From Prochlorococcus sp. AG-409-J19 (lineage in GTDB: Bacteria > Cyanobacteriota > Cyanobacteriia > PCC-6307 > Cyanobiaceae): 64,000 nt of DNA. The position numbers and the translations under genes are program-made. This document shows positions 19,617 to 28,205 of the stretch, piece after piece; within the stretch, counting starts at the first letter, position 1; each line of letters starts with the position of its first letter. Where the stretch lies: NCBI GenBank assembly GCA_003215635.1, contig QCKC01000003.1:16001-80000 (forward strand), given 5' to 3'. Under the pieces are notes generated by a model that saw only the letters and a program-made list of their open reading frames with translations, had not been told where the DNA came from and did no database searches.

Positions 19617-20519
19617 TTAATTATTCCAATATCGTTCAGTAAATACTCTCAATTTCTCTTGGGTTTTTTGGGGAACTTGGTTCTTTGGTGTCATTAGTCC
19701 ATCTTTTAATGATATATGTGCATTGCTGAATGGTCTTAATTGACCAATTTTATTTGCAGCGGTCGTGATTATCCTATTAGCTAGCTTGGCATTGGTTTGA
19801 AGATTATTAATAATTAGTTCTACCGATACTTCTCCATGTGCTTCTGACCAGCAGTCATAATCGGTGACCATTGAAAGTGAAGAGTAGGCAATTTCTGCTT
19901 CTCTACATAAACGAGCTTCAGTGTGATTGGTCATTCCAATTACGCTACATCCCCAGCTTCTATATAAATTTGATTCTGCTCTTGTCGAAAAGGCTGGGCC
20001 TTCCATGGCTAAATAGATTCCATTTTGATGTAATTGGCGACCCTCTGGCATGAGATTTTCTCCTTCTGTATACAAAATCTTGGAAAGAGTTGGACAAAAT
20101 GGGTCGGCCATCGTTACATGTGCTACTGCCCCATTGTTGAAAAAAGTTAGAGGTCTTTGATGTGTTCTATCGATAAATTGATCAGGCACTACAACGTCTA
20201 ATGGTCTTATTTGCTCTTGTAGTGAACCAACTGCTGAGGCGGAAATGATCCAACGGACCCCTAATGATCGCAATGCCCATATGTTTGCAAGATAGGGAAC
20301 TTCTGTTGGATTAAGAGAGTGATTCCTACCATGACGGGCAAGAAATACAATTTCTATTTCGCCTAGAGTCCCTAGGAAAAATGAGTCTGACGTTTCTCCA
20401 AATGGGGTGTTTATGTGTATTTCTTTTTGTTTTTTTAGACCGGTTAAAGAGTAAACCCCACTACCTCCTAAAACTCCTAATCGAGCATTTTTTAGAAAAT
20501 CAGGAGTTGTTTGATCCAA
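19617..20519 (-). CDS. mtnP: S-methyl-5'-thioadenosine phosphorylase family protein
   Basis: MtnP splits methylthioadenosine, a by-product of polyamine and related reactions, into adenine and 5-methylthioribose-1-phosphate. The 300-residue protein has the phosphate loop LGGSGVYSL near residue 17, the LARHGRNHSLNPTEVPY segment near 58, YLAMEGPAFSTRAE near 170 and GMTNHTEARLCREAEIAY followed by DYDCW. The GMTN signature favours methylthioadenosine over other nucleosides. It is divergent from mtnA, the next enzyme of the route, with 154 bp between the starts. Confidence 0.93.
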   Translation of the reverse strand: MDQTTPDFLKNARLGVLGGSGVYSLTGLKKQKEIHINTPFGETSDSFFLGTLGEIEIVFLARHGRNHSLNPTEVPYLANIWALRSLGVRWIISASAVGSLQEQIRPLDVVVPDQFIDRTHQRPLTFFNNGAVAHVTMADPFCPTLSKILYTEGENLMPEGRQLHQNGIYLAMEGPAFSTRAESNLYRSWGCSVIGMTNHTEARLCREAEIAYSSLSMVTDYDCWSEAHGEVSVELIINNLQTNAKLANRIITTAANKIGQLRPFSNAHISLKDGLMTPKNQVPQKTQEKLRVFTERYWNN

Positions 20520-20673
20520 TCAGGTTTCTAGCATTAGAACATTAAAGCTACAAAAACCGAGAGTTTGAGTAGATCTATAATTTAGCAAGGTAAATTTAAT
20601 GTATGTATATTTAACTTTTTTTGCTGACTTTCCAGTATTGATTTTAAAAGATGATCGGGAACCCTAATCAGTC

Positions 20674-21786
20674 ATGAATATTGCTAATGAATCATGGAGA
20701 AGTATATGGATTGAGGATGGAGGTAATTCGATTGGAGTAATTGATCAAACTCAGTTGCCGCATGTTTTTAGGACTTGCTCCTTGAGTAATTGCGAGGAAA
20801 TAGTAAATGCGATAACTAAAATGGTTGTTCGTGGCGCTCCTTTGATAGGCGTAGCGGGTGCCTATGGATTGATGTTGGCTCTCAAAGATGATCCAAGTGA
20901 TGAGAATTTGAATCGCTCTTTTGATTATCTCAATTCTGCTAGACCGACAGCGGTTAATTTGGAATGGGCATTAAACAGAATCTTGGGGAAAGTCAAAGAT
21001 ATCGATCCAAAAGATCGAGCTCATGCAGCACAATTAGAAGCTAATTTGATTGCCGAGGAAGATGTCGCTATCTGTGAATCTATTGGAGACAATGGATTGA
21101 ATATTTTAAAGAGACTCGCGAAGAGAAAGTCAATAAGCTTTCCTGGTGAGCCTCTCAATGTATTAACTCATTGCAATGCAGGTTGGTTGGCGACTGTTGA
21201 TTGGGGAACGGCGCTTTCACCTATTTATAAAGCTCATCGAGCAGGAATGAATCTTCATGTTTGGGTAGACGAGACCCGCCCTCGTAATCAAGGCGCGAGC
21301 CTTACGGCTTTTGAATTGGGTTGCGAAGGCATCCCGCATACTGTGATCGCTGATAATGCGGGCGGACATCTGATGCAAAGAAGGTTGGTTGATCTTGTTT
21401 TAGTTGGGTCTGATCGTACGACACGTCGAGGAGATGTATGTAACAAGATTGGGACTTATTTAAAAGCTCTGGCGGCAAGAGAAAATAATGTGCCTTTTTA
21501 TGTTGCGCTTCCATTCTCGACAATTGACTGGTCAATTGAGGACGGTTTAGCAGAGATTCCTATAGAAATTCGTTCGGGGAAGGAGGTTACACATATTCAA
21601 GGTCGAATGGATAGTCATCTAAATGGATCTGCTATTAATTCTATTCAGTTAACACCTAATGGCACAGAAGCTTTTAATCCTGCTTTTGATGTAACTCCAG
21701 CTTCTTTGGTGAGTGCTTTAATAACAGACAGAGGAGTAATTAATCCAAGTTCCTCTGAATTGAATAACCTTTTGATTAAAAGCTAG
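20674..21786 (+). CDS. mtnA: S-methyl-5-thioribose-1-phosphate isomerase
   Basis: MtnA converts methylthioribose-1-phosphate to methylthioribulose-1-phosphate in methionine salvage. It belongs to the eIF2B-like aldose-ketose isomerases. Visible signatures are VRGAPLIGVAGAYG near residue 51, LTHCNAGWLATVDWGTAL with the catalytic Cys near 170, VDETRPRNQGASLTAFEL, and GSDRTTRRGDVCNKIGTYLKA with the catalytic Asp. At 370 residues the length is normal. Its stop overlaps the stop of the convergent epimerase gene by 4 bp. Later salvage enzymes are not in the window. Confidence 0.93.
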   Translation: MNIANESWRSIWIEDGGNSIGVIDQTQLPHVFRTCSLSNCEEIVNAITKMVVRGAPLIGVAGAYGLMLALKDDPSDENLNRSFDYLNSARPTAVNLEWALNRILGKVKDIDPKDRAHAAQLEANLIAEEDVAICESIGDNGLNILKRLAKRKSISFPGEPLNVLTHCNAGWLATVDWGTALSPIYKAHRAGMNLHVWVDETRPRNQGASLTAFELGCEGIPHTVIADNAGGHLMQRRLVDLVLVGSDRTTRRGDVCNKIGTYLKALAARENNVPFYVALPFSTIDWSIEDGLAEIPIEIRSGKEVTHIQGRMDSHLNGSAINSIQLTPNGTEAFNPAFDVTPASLVSALITDRGVINPSSSELNNLLIKS

Positions 21787-22805
21787 AGCTTGTAATATTC
21801 TTTGTACCATTGCGCGAACTTCTTGATTCCTGTTCCTATTTCTGTTGATGGTTGAAAACCTATCCAATTCTTAAGTGCAACTGTACTGGCAGCTGTTTCA
21901 ACAACATCCCCAGGTTGCATTGGTTCAAATTCTTTGATGGCTTTTTTGCCAAGTTCATTTTCCATTAGTTCAATAAATTTAAGTAAATTGATCGGTTGAG
22001 AATTGCCAATATTGAATAAGAGATGAGGACTATTAGAGCTTGCTGGGTCTGGATTGAAAGGATCAAATTTTAGATTGGACTGTGCGGGTTTGTAGCAGCA
22101 TCGATATACGCCTTCAACAATGTCATCGATATATGTGAAATCACGTTTCATTGCACCATTATTGAAAACTTTGATTGGTTGATCTGACAGTATTGCTTTT
22201 GCAAATAGCATTGGGGCCATGTCTGGCCTCCCCCAGGGACCATAAACAGTAAAAAATCTTAGACCAGTTGCCGGAATACCGTATAGATGGCTATATGTGT
22301 GTGCCATAAGTTCATTAGCTCTTTTGGAGGCGGCATAAAGACTTACAGGATGATTCACTGGTTGTGTTTCCTCAAAAGGTAGTTTCCTATTACCTCCATA
22401 GACAGAACTACTAGATGCATATATGAGATTTTCTACTTCATAATGTCGACAACATTCGAGGATATGCCCAAATCCAACTAAGTTCGATTTGATATAGCTA
22501 GAGGGGTTTTCTATTGAGTATCTAACACCAGCTTGCGCAGCTAGATTTACTACAGTTTTGGGACGTTTATTTTTAAATAGGCTTTCGATTCTTTTTTTAT
22601 TTTCAATAGCTAGTTTATGAAATTGCCATGAACTTCCTTTTCTTAAAGCCTGAATATTTCTAATACGTGCTTTTTTGAGATTGAGATCATAGTATTTATT
22701 TAGATTGTCAATGCCTATAACTTCTTCGCCTTTTAAGATCAACCTTTTGCATAGAGCTGAACCAATAAAGCCTGCAGCACCAGTAACTAGAATAGGACGA
22801 TTCAC
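21783..22805 (-). CDS. UDP-glucuronate 4-epimerase-like NAD-dependent epimerase
   Basis: This is an extended short-chain dehydrogenase with the NAD loop TGAAGFIGSAL near the N-terminus, VVNLAAQAGVRYSIENP, and the catalytic YAASK followed by FFTVYGPWGRPDMA. The latter, with the GVRYS element, is typical of UDP-glucuronate 4-epimerases making UDP-galacturonate. The chosen GTG start at 22805 overlaps the stop of the upstream UDP-glucose dehydrogenase gene by 4 bp (GTGA); an ATG at 22829 is the alternative. The coupling fits the chemistry, since the upstream enzyme makes UDP-glucuronate, the expected substrate. Confidence 0.88.
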   Translation of the reverse strand: MNRPILVTGAAGFIGSALCKRLILKGEEVIGIDNLNKYYDLNLKKARIRNIQALRKGSSWQFHKLAIENKKRIESLFKNKRPKTVVNLAAQAGVRYSIENPSSYIKSNLVGFGHILECCRHYEVENLIYASSSSVYGGNRKLPFEETQPVNHPVSLYAASKRANELMAHTYSHLYGIPATGLRFFTVYGPWGRPDMAPMLFAKAILSDQPIKVFNNGAMKRDFTYIDDIVEGVYRCCYKPAQSNLKFDPFNPDPASSNSPHLLFNIGNSQPINLLKFIELMENELGKKAIKEFEPMQPGDVVETAASTVALKNWIGFQPSTEIGTGIKKFAQWYKEYYKL

Positions 22806-24262
22806 TCGGAACCATCTCCTATACGCCATAGTTTTAATCCGGCAGATCGAACTGCAACTGGATCAACAACTGCTCTTGCGTCAAATACCCAAGCAGGATG
22901 TCTCATGAGAACAGCAATTTCATCCCATTGGATATGAAAGAATTCATCCCACTCAGTGAGGATTAATAAAGCATCTGCGCCATCTATGGCATCCCTAATA
23001 TTTGAAGTTTGCCACCAAGTACCTTCTCCATTAAGTGCTGCTTGAGAGAGATCTCCTTTTTTATTTGGAGGAGGACTAGCTGCAATTCCTAGATCAATTT
23101 CAATTTGTTTTTGTTTTACTTTAGGATCAAAGATAGATATTTGTGCCCCCTCTTCAATTAAATCTTTTGAGATGCGAATAGCCGGAGATTCGCGGGTGTC
23201 GTTAGTATCTGCTTTGAATGCGAAACCAAGGACAGCTAATCGTTTTCCTGTTACTGTTCCGAAGAGATTTTTGACGACGAGCTTTGCTATTCGATGTTGT
23301 TGCCATGTATTTAAATTGACCACACTTTCCCAGTAATCGGCTACTTCAGGTAATCCAAAGTGGTGACATAAGTAGACAAGATTTAAAATATCCTTCTGGA
23401 AGCAGCTTCCTCCAAAACCTGGACCAGAGTTAAGAAACCTAGTACCTATTCTACTATCTGTACCAATTGCTTTAGAGACTTCTCTAACATCTGCACCTGT
23501 CACTTCACATAGAGATGCGACGGCATTTATTGAACTAATTCTCTGAGCTAAGAATGCATTTGCTGATAACTTAGAAAGTTCGCTACTCCATAAGTTGGTT
23601 CGCAAGATTTTTTCAGGAGCTACCCATTTCATATATATCAAAGCAAGGGCTTCGATTGCTTCAGAATCTTCACCACCAATTAGAACTCTGTCGGGATTCT
23701 CAAGGTCATTAATTGCGGTACCTTCCGCAAGAAATTCTGGATTAGACAATATTGAAAAACTTCTTGCACTTTTCCCCTTTGACTGAGTTTGATTTGAAGC
23801 TTTAAGAATAGTTTGTATGGCAGCAGCAGTTCTGACTGGAAGTGTACTTTTCTCCACCACAATTGTGTGTCCTTGGGCGAATTCCGCAACTTGTCTGGAA
23901 CATGCCTCTACCCATCTCAAGTCACTTGCTTGACCAGATCCAAGCCCTTTCTTCTTTGTTGGTGTATTTACTGAGATAAAGACCAGATCTGCATTTTGTA
24001 TTCCTTTTTTAATCTCATTTGAGAAATGTAGGTTTCTACCTCGGGCTCTTTTGATTACTTCATCTAGTCCAGGCTCATAAATTGGCAGTTGATTTAAATC
24101 TTTGCTGTTCCATGCATTAATTCTTGATTGGTTGAGATCTACTACATGAACCTGAATGCTGGGGCAACGATCAGCAATTACGGCCATGGTAGGTCCACCT
24201 ACATATCCTGCACCAATGCAACAGATGGTATTTATTTTTATTGGAGGTTGCTGAGAGTCCAC
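22802..24262 (-). CDS. ugd: UDP-glucose 6-dehydrogenase
   Basis: Ugd oxidises UDP-glucose twice with NAD to UDP-glucuronate. The 486-residue protein has GAGYVGGPTMAVIA at the N-terminal nucleotide fold, VFISVNTPT, VEKSTLPVRT, NPEFLAEGTAINDL near 190, and the catalytic Cys in GFGGSCFQKD (about residue 287). The C-terminal domain has LGFAFKADTNDTRESP. Bases 23030-23140 encode an extra polar stretch near the C-terminal domain, as in eukaryote-like UGDH forms. It starts 8 bp downstream of hisS and is coupled to the epimerase gene. Confidence 0.94.
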   Translation of the reverse strand: MDSQQPPIKINTICCIGAGYVGGPTMAVIADRCPSIQVHVVDLNQSRINAWNSKDLNQLPIYEPGLDEVIKRARGRNLHFSNEIKKGIQNADLVFISVNTPTKKKGLGSGQASDLRWVEACSRQVAEFAQGHTIVVEKSTLPVRTAAAIQTILKASNQTQSKGKSARSFSILSNPEFLAEGTAINDLENPDRVLIGGEDSEAIEALALIYMKWVAPEKILRTNLWSSELSKLSANAFLAQRISSINAVASLCEVTGADVREVSKAIGTDSRIGTRFLNSGPGFGGSCFQKDILNLVYLCHHFGLPEVADYWESVVNLNTWQQHRIAKLVVKNLFGTVTGKRLAVLGFAFKADTNDTRESPAIRISKDLIEEGAQISIFDPKVKQKQIEIDLGIAASPPPNKKGDLSQAALNGEGTWWQTSNIRDAIDGADALLILTEWDEFFHIQWDEIAVLMRHPAWVFDARAVVDPVAVRSAGLKLWRIGDGSE

Positions 24263-24270
24263 GTTAGAAA

Positions 24271-25578
24271 CTAATGATTTGTGTTGGAAAGTATTTTTAG
24301 TCTATTTAAGAGATTGTCAATTTTTATATTTTGCTTGTCAGTTTGTGCCTCTCCTTCTCTCTTGTTTGTTTTGATTATGACCTCGCCTTTTGTTGCTTCA
24401 TCGTCGCCAATTAAAATAATCCAATGAGCATTGCTACGATCGGCTCTTTTTAATTGCTTGGCGAAAGCAGAACCACTTAGGTCATTCTCTACTATGAAAT
24501 TTGCTTTACGTAGCTTTCTTGATATTGCCATGGCTAAAGATTCTGCTTTTTCTCCTCGACTAACTATAAAGATATCTTTTTGAGATAGTTCACAATTTGG
24601 TTGGGAATTACTAAGAAGTAGCATTAAACGCTCCATGCCAAGAGCCCATCCTATTGCTGGTGTAGGTTTTCCTCCAAGTTCCTCAATAAGTCCGTCATAT
24701 CTCCCGCCACCGCATATTGTTGATTGTGCTCCTAATTGATGAGATGTTATTTCAAAGGCTGTATGACAATAATAATCAAGACCACGAACAAGTTTTGGAT
24801 TAACTGTGAATGGAACCCCTGCATTACTTAGTTCTGCTTTGACTCTTTCTAATCTTTCTCTGCTTTCAGGACAAATTAGGTCTATTAAAACCGGAGTTTC
24901 TTTTAGAATCTCTTGAGTTTTTGGATCTTTTGAATCAAGTATTCTTAATGGGTTTGTATATAGTCGTGCTTGCGAAGTTTGATCAAGATAATCTTTTCTT
25001 TCTTCTAGCCATTTTACCAAGTGGTTTCGATAAACTATCCTGTCATTGAGGTTACCTAGAGAATTGATCTCTAAATTTAAGTTTTTTAGGCCAAGGTCTA
25101 TTAACAAATCCCAGGCGACAGTAATTGTTTCAGCATCACTACGTGGGTCTTTAAATCCTAGATATTCCAAACCTAGTTGGTGAAATTGTCTTTGTCTTCC
25201 TGCTTGAGGACGCTCGTAACGAAACATTGGCCCTGAATACCAAAGTCTTTGAGGGCCTTTGCTAAGAAGATTGTGCTCAATCGTTGCTCTCACAATTGAA
25301 GCAGTTCCTTCTGGTCTGAGGGTGCAGTTTCGCTCCCCTCGGTCACAGAAGGTGTACATTTCTTTGCCAACTACATCGGTTGCTTCTCCAATCCCTCTCG
25401 AAAATAGTTCGGTGGGTTCGATTATGGGAGTTCTGATTTCCTGAATTGATGCCCTATGGAAATGCTGCCTAGCTTTATTTTCGATCCATTGCCAGAGCAG
25501 AACTTGCTCTGGTAACAGATCAACCATTCCTCTCAAACCTTGCAATTTATCCACATGATGGCTGAGATCTAACGCCAT
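24271..25578 (-). CDS. hisS: histidyl-tRNA synthetase
   Basis: HisS charges tRNA-His with histidine. The 435-residue class II synthetase shows motif 1 around [19 protein letters not shown], motif 2 with [12 protein letters not shown] and [18 protein letters not shown], the histidine loops [12 protein letters not shown] and GGGRYDGL near 290, and motif 3 in [14 protein letters not shown]. The C-terminal anticodon-binding domain follows. It is divergent from galE and lies upstream of ugd on the minus strand, although there is no functional tie to the sugar genes. Confidence 0.96.
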   Translation of the reverse strand: MALDLSHHVDKLQGLRGMVDLLPEQVLLWQWIENKARQHFHRASIQEIRTPIIEPTELFSRGIGEATDVVGKEMYTFCDRGERNCTLRPEGTASIVRATIEHNLLSKGPQRLWYSGPMFRYERPQAGRQRQFHQLGLEYLGFKDPRSDAETITVAWDLLIDLGLKNLNLEINSLGNLNDRIVYRNHLVKWLEERKDYLDQTSQARLYTNPLRILDSKDPKTQEILKETPVLIDLICPESRERLERVKAELSNAGVPFTVNPKLVRGLDYYCHTAFEITSHQLGAQSTICGGGRYDGLIEELGGKPTPAIGWALGMERLMLLLSNSQPNCELSQKDIFIVSRGEKAESLAMAISRKLRKANFIVENDLSGSAFAKQLKRADRSNAHWIILIGDDEATKGEVIIKTNKREGEAQTDKQNIKIDNLLNRLKILSNTNH

Positions 25579-25634
25579 ATTGCGTGATGATGGTCGAAGA
25601 GCGCTTATCTTTAAGAGTACATAGTTGCAGATTT

Positions 25635-26672
25635 ATGTCCCAGCTGCTGGTAACAGGCGGTGCAGGGTTCGTTGGTAGTCACACTTGTTTGGCCCTCTTG
25701 CAAGCTAACCATCGTTTAGTTGTTCTTGATAACTATGTAAATAGTTCTGCAGACTCTCTTGAGAGGGTTTGTGATTTGGTCGGTTTAAAAGATCGAGATG
25801 CTTTAAAAGTTGTTCAAGGCGACGTTCGCTCTCCAGATGATTTGAACCGAGTTTTTCAATTGTCTGATAAGCCAATTGAAGCAGTTTTGCATTTTGCAGG
25901 ATTGAAAGCTGTAGGGGAATCAATATCTTCTCCCCTTCACTATTGGGATATAAATGTAACGGGGACTCGTTGCTTATTGCAAGCTATGCAATCTTACGGT
26001 TGCAAGACAATTGTTTTTAGTAGTAGCGCTACACTTTATGGCTCTCCTAAAACATTGCCTATAACAGAGAATTCACTCGTTGATCCTACAAATACCTATG
26101 GCAATACTAAGGCCGCTGTAGAGAGACTTTTGAGAGATCTTGTCGCGAGTGAAGATTCTTGGCGTGTTGCTTGTTTGCGATATTTCAATCCTGTTGGAGC
26201 ACATCCTAGTGGCACTATTGGAGAGTCCCCGCAAGGGATCCCTAATAATTTATTCCCTGTTATTACTAAGGTTGCTTTAGGTCAGATTGATAAATTAAAG
26301 ATTTTTGGAGGTGATTGGCCTACCGAAGACGGGACTGCTGTTCGTGATTATATTCATGTTATGGATTTAGCAGAAGGACATTGCTTCGCATTAGAACTTT
26401 TGCAACGAGAAGATCCTCAATTATTAGTTATGAATTTAGGAACTGGCACCGGTTATTCAGTATTGGAGGTTGTAAAAGCTTTTGAAAAAGCTTGTGGTGT
26501 GAATGTTCCTTATGAAATTATCAATAGACGTCCAGGTGATGTTGCATGCACTATTGCAGATCCCACATTGGCTCAAAAAAAATTAGGTTGGCGTACTAAA
26601 TTTTCTCTTGATGCTATGTGTCTTCATAGTTGGTCTTGGCAGAAGGATAATCCTAATGGGTACATAAATTAG
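25635..26672 (+). CDS. galE: UDP-glucose 4-epimerase
   Basis: GalE interconverts UDP-glucose and UDP-galactose. The protein begins MSQLLVTGGAGFVGSHTCLAL, has VLHFAGLKAVGESI, the catalytic YGNTKAAVE (about residue 151), RYFNPVGAHPSG and the C-terminal RPGDVACTIADP. About 345 residues is the usual size. The frame is open for 17 more codons upstream (ATG at 25584), but the later ATG gives the family N-terminus. It precedes the sugar transferase gene on the same strand by 80 bp. Confidence 0.95.
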   Translation: MSQLLVTGGAGFVGSHTCLALLQANHRLVVLDNYVNSSADSLERVCDLVGLKDRDALKVVQGDVRSPDDLNRVFQLSDKPIEAVLHFAGLKAVGESISSPLHYWDINVTGTRCLLQAMQSYGCKTIVFSSSATLYGSPKTLPITENSLVDPTNTYGNTKAAVERLLRDLVASEDSWRVACLRYFNPVGAHPSGTIGESPQGIPNNLFPVITKVALGQIDKLKIFGGDWPTEDGTAVRDYIHVMDLAEGHCFALELLQREDPQLLVMNLGTGTGYSVLEVVKAFEKACGVNVPYEIINRRPGDVACTIADPTLAQKKLGWRTKFSLDAMCLHSWSWQKDNPNGYIN

Positions 26673-26752
26673 AGCATGATCACAATTTTTTTTGGTTGGG
26701 TCCTTGATATGTGCTCTCTCAGCCTTAGGCTAATTTAGTTAACTAAAGTATC

Positions 26753-28072
26753 TTGTCCTGGCGCGGTCCACGTCGCAATTTATTTCTTTGTGCCGGACTT
26801 GATTTGTTCGGCATGACTTTTGTCTTAGGAGGCTTGGTAAGTACCTGGTCTCAATCATTGCATGGTCAATTGCTTTGGATATCTATAACGATTATTGCCT
26901 ATCTTTTGTTGGGATGGCTTTTGGGTACCTATACCTTGCTTGGTTGGCCTCGATTGCCCATAGGAATAATGTTCCAACGATTGGGACTTTGTCTTGTTAC
27001 GACATTGATGCTTGTTGCGATTTTGAGATGGGTTTTGAATCCTTCCCTTGATGTGTGGGTTGTTTATCGTAGTAGCCAAGTCTCATGGCTTTTCTTGACT
27101 ACCCTTTGCTCCCTTTTTATCAGGGTTAGCTTACGTAGAGGGGTACTTCAGGCAGAGGAGCCGAAATTAGTTTTGGTTGCTCCTGAGGCAGAGGCTTTGA
27201 AAGCCTTGCAATCTTGGCAGTTAACCCCAACAAGACTTATGCCTAAATGGCTATCTCCTAGGGAGGCAGCATTACATCCAAGTCCTTTGGTATTAGCATT
27301 GTCGCCAAGTTTGCGACATCAGTCGGAATGTAGGAATCTTTTAGAGGAATTAGAACAACGAGATCCTCGCGATTGCAATCTTACGACTCCTCTTGCTTTG
27401 GCAGAGAGACAACTGGAAAGAGTTCCTCCTTCTATGTTGTCTGAACCATGGATTGGCTTTTCAGACATTCCATGGAATGCATTGTTTAGCCCACAAAGAC
27501 AACTAAAACGAGTTGCTGATGTTCTGGTGGCATCATTGCTTTTCGGAGTAACTGCCCCAGTAATTTGTTTAGCAGCTTTGTTGATATGGCTAGAAGACAG
27601 AGGACCGGTTTTTTATGTACAGGAACGTAGTGGTTGGCTTGGAAGACCTTTTAAGGTTTTGAAACTTAGAACAATGAAGGTTGCCGAACCGGGTGTCCCT
27701 GTAAAATGGACTGTTCCAGGGGATCAGAGGATAACGAACATTGGGAGTTGGCTTAGGAAAACTCGTATAGATGAATTACCTCAATTGGTCAACGTGGTTC
27801 GTGGAGATATGAGCTTGATAGGACCTAGACCTGAATTGCCCGAACTTGAATTAGAGCTTGAGGCGAGCATTCCCCATTATCGAAAGAGGCATTGGATGCG
27901 ACCAGGCTTGAGTGGTTGGGCTCAGGTTTGCGCTCCTTATGCATCTAGTATTGAAGACTCAGAATTGAAACTATCTTACGATCTTTATTACCTAAAAAAT
28001 TTCAGTACATGGTTAGATGTTCTTATTCTTCTTCGCACCATTAAAACAATCTTGAAGGTAGCTGGTCGTTGA
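26753..28072 (+). CDS. polyprenyl-phosphate sugar-phosphate transferase (WbaP/WcaJ-like)
   Basis: This 439-residue membrane protein likely starts a surface glycan by placing a sugar phosphate on undecaprenyl phosphate. The N-terminal third has about four hydrophobic helices; a fifth (about residues 258-280) introduces the catalytic domain, with GPVFYVQERSGWLGRPFKVLKLRTM, RKTRIDELPQLVNV and GDMSLIGPRPELPE, the hallmarks of this family. It ends with WLDVLILLRTI. The start is a TTG at 26753; no closer ATG gives the first helix. It follows galE, which can supply UDP-galactose. Confidence 0.92.
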   Translation: MSWRGPRRNLFLCAGLDLFGMTFVLGGLVSTWSQSLHGQLLWISITIIAYLLLGWLLGTYTLLGWPRLPIGIMFQRLGLCLVTTLMLVAILRWVLNPSLDVWVVYRSSQVSWLFLTTLCSLFIRVSLRRGVLQAEEPKLVLVAPEAEALKALQSWQLTPTRLMPKWLSPREAALHPSPLVLALSPSLRHQSECRNLLEELEQRDPRDCNLTTPLALAERQLERVPPSMLSEPWIGFSDIPWNALFSPQRQLKRVADVLVASLLFGVTAPVICLAALLIWLEDRGPVFYVQERSGWLGRPFKVLKLRTMKVAEPGVPVKWTVPGDQRITNIGSWLRKTRIDELPQLVNVVRGDMSLIGPRPELPELELELEASIPHYRKRHWMRPGLSGWAQVCAPYASSIEDSELKLSYDLYYLKNFSTWLDVLILLRTIKTILKVAGR

Positions 28073-28205
28073 GACCATTCATAAAGGATTGGATTAGGAA
28101 TAGATTTTATTCAATTTTATTAGCTGCTTTTACAATATGGAATCTTTCCCTATAGTTCATATCAATGTAATAGTAATTTTTGGTAAAAAGACTCTTCGAA
28201 AATAA

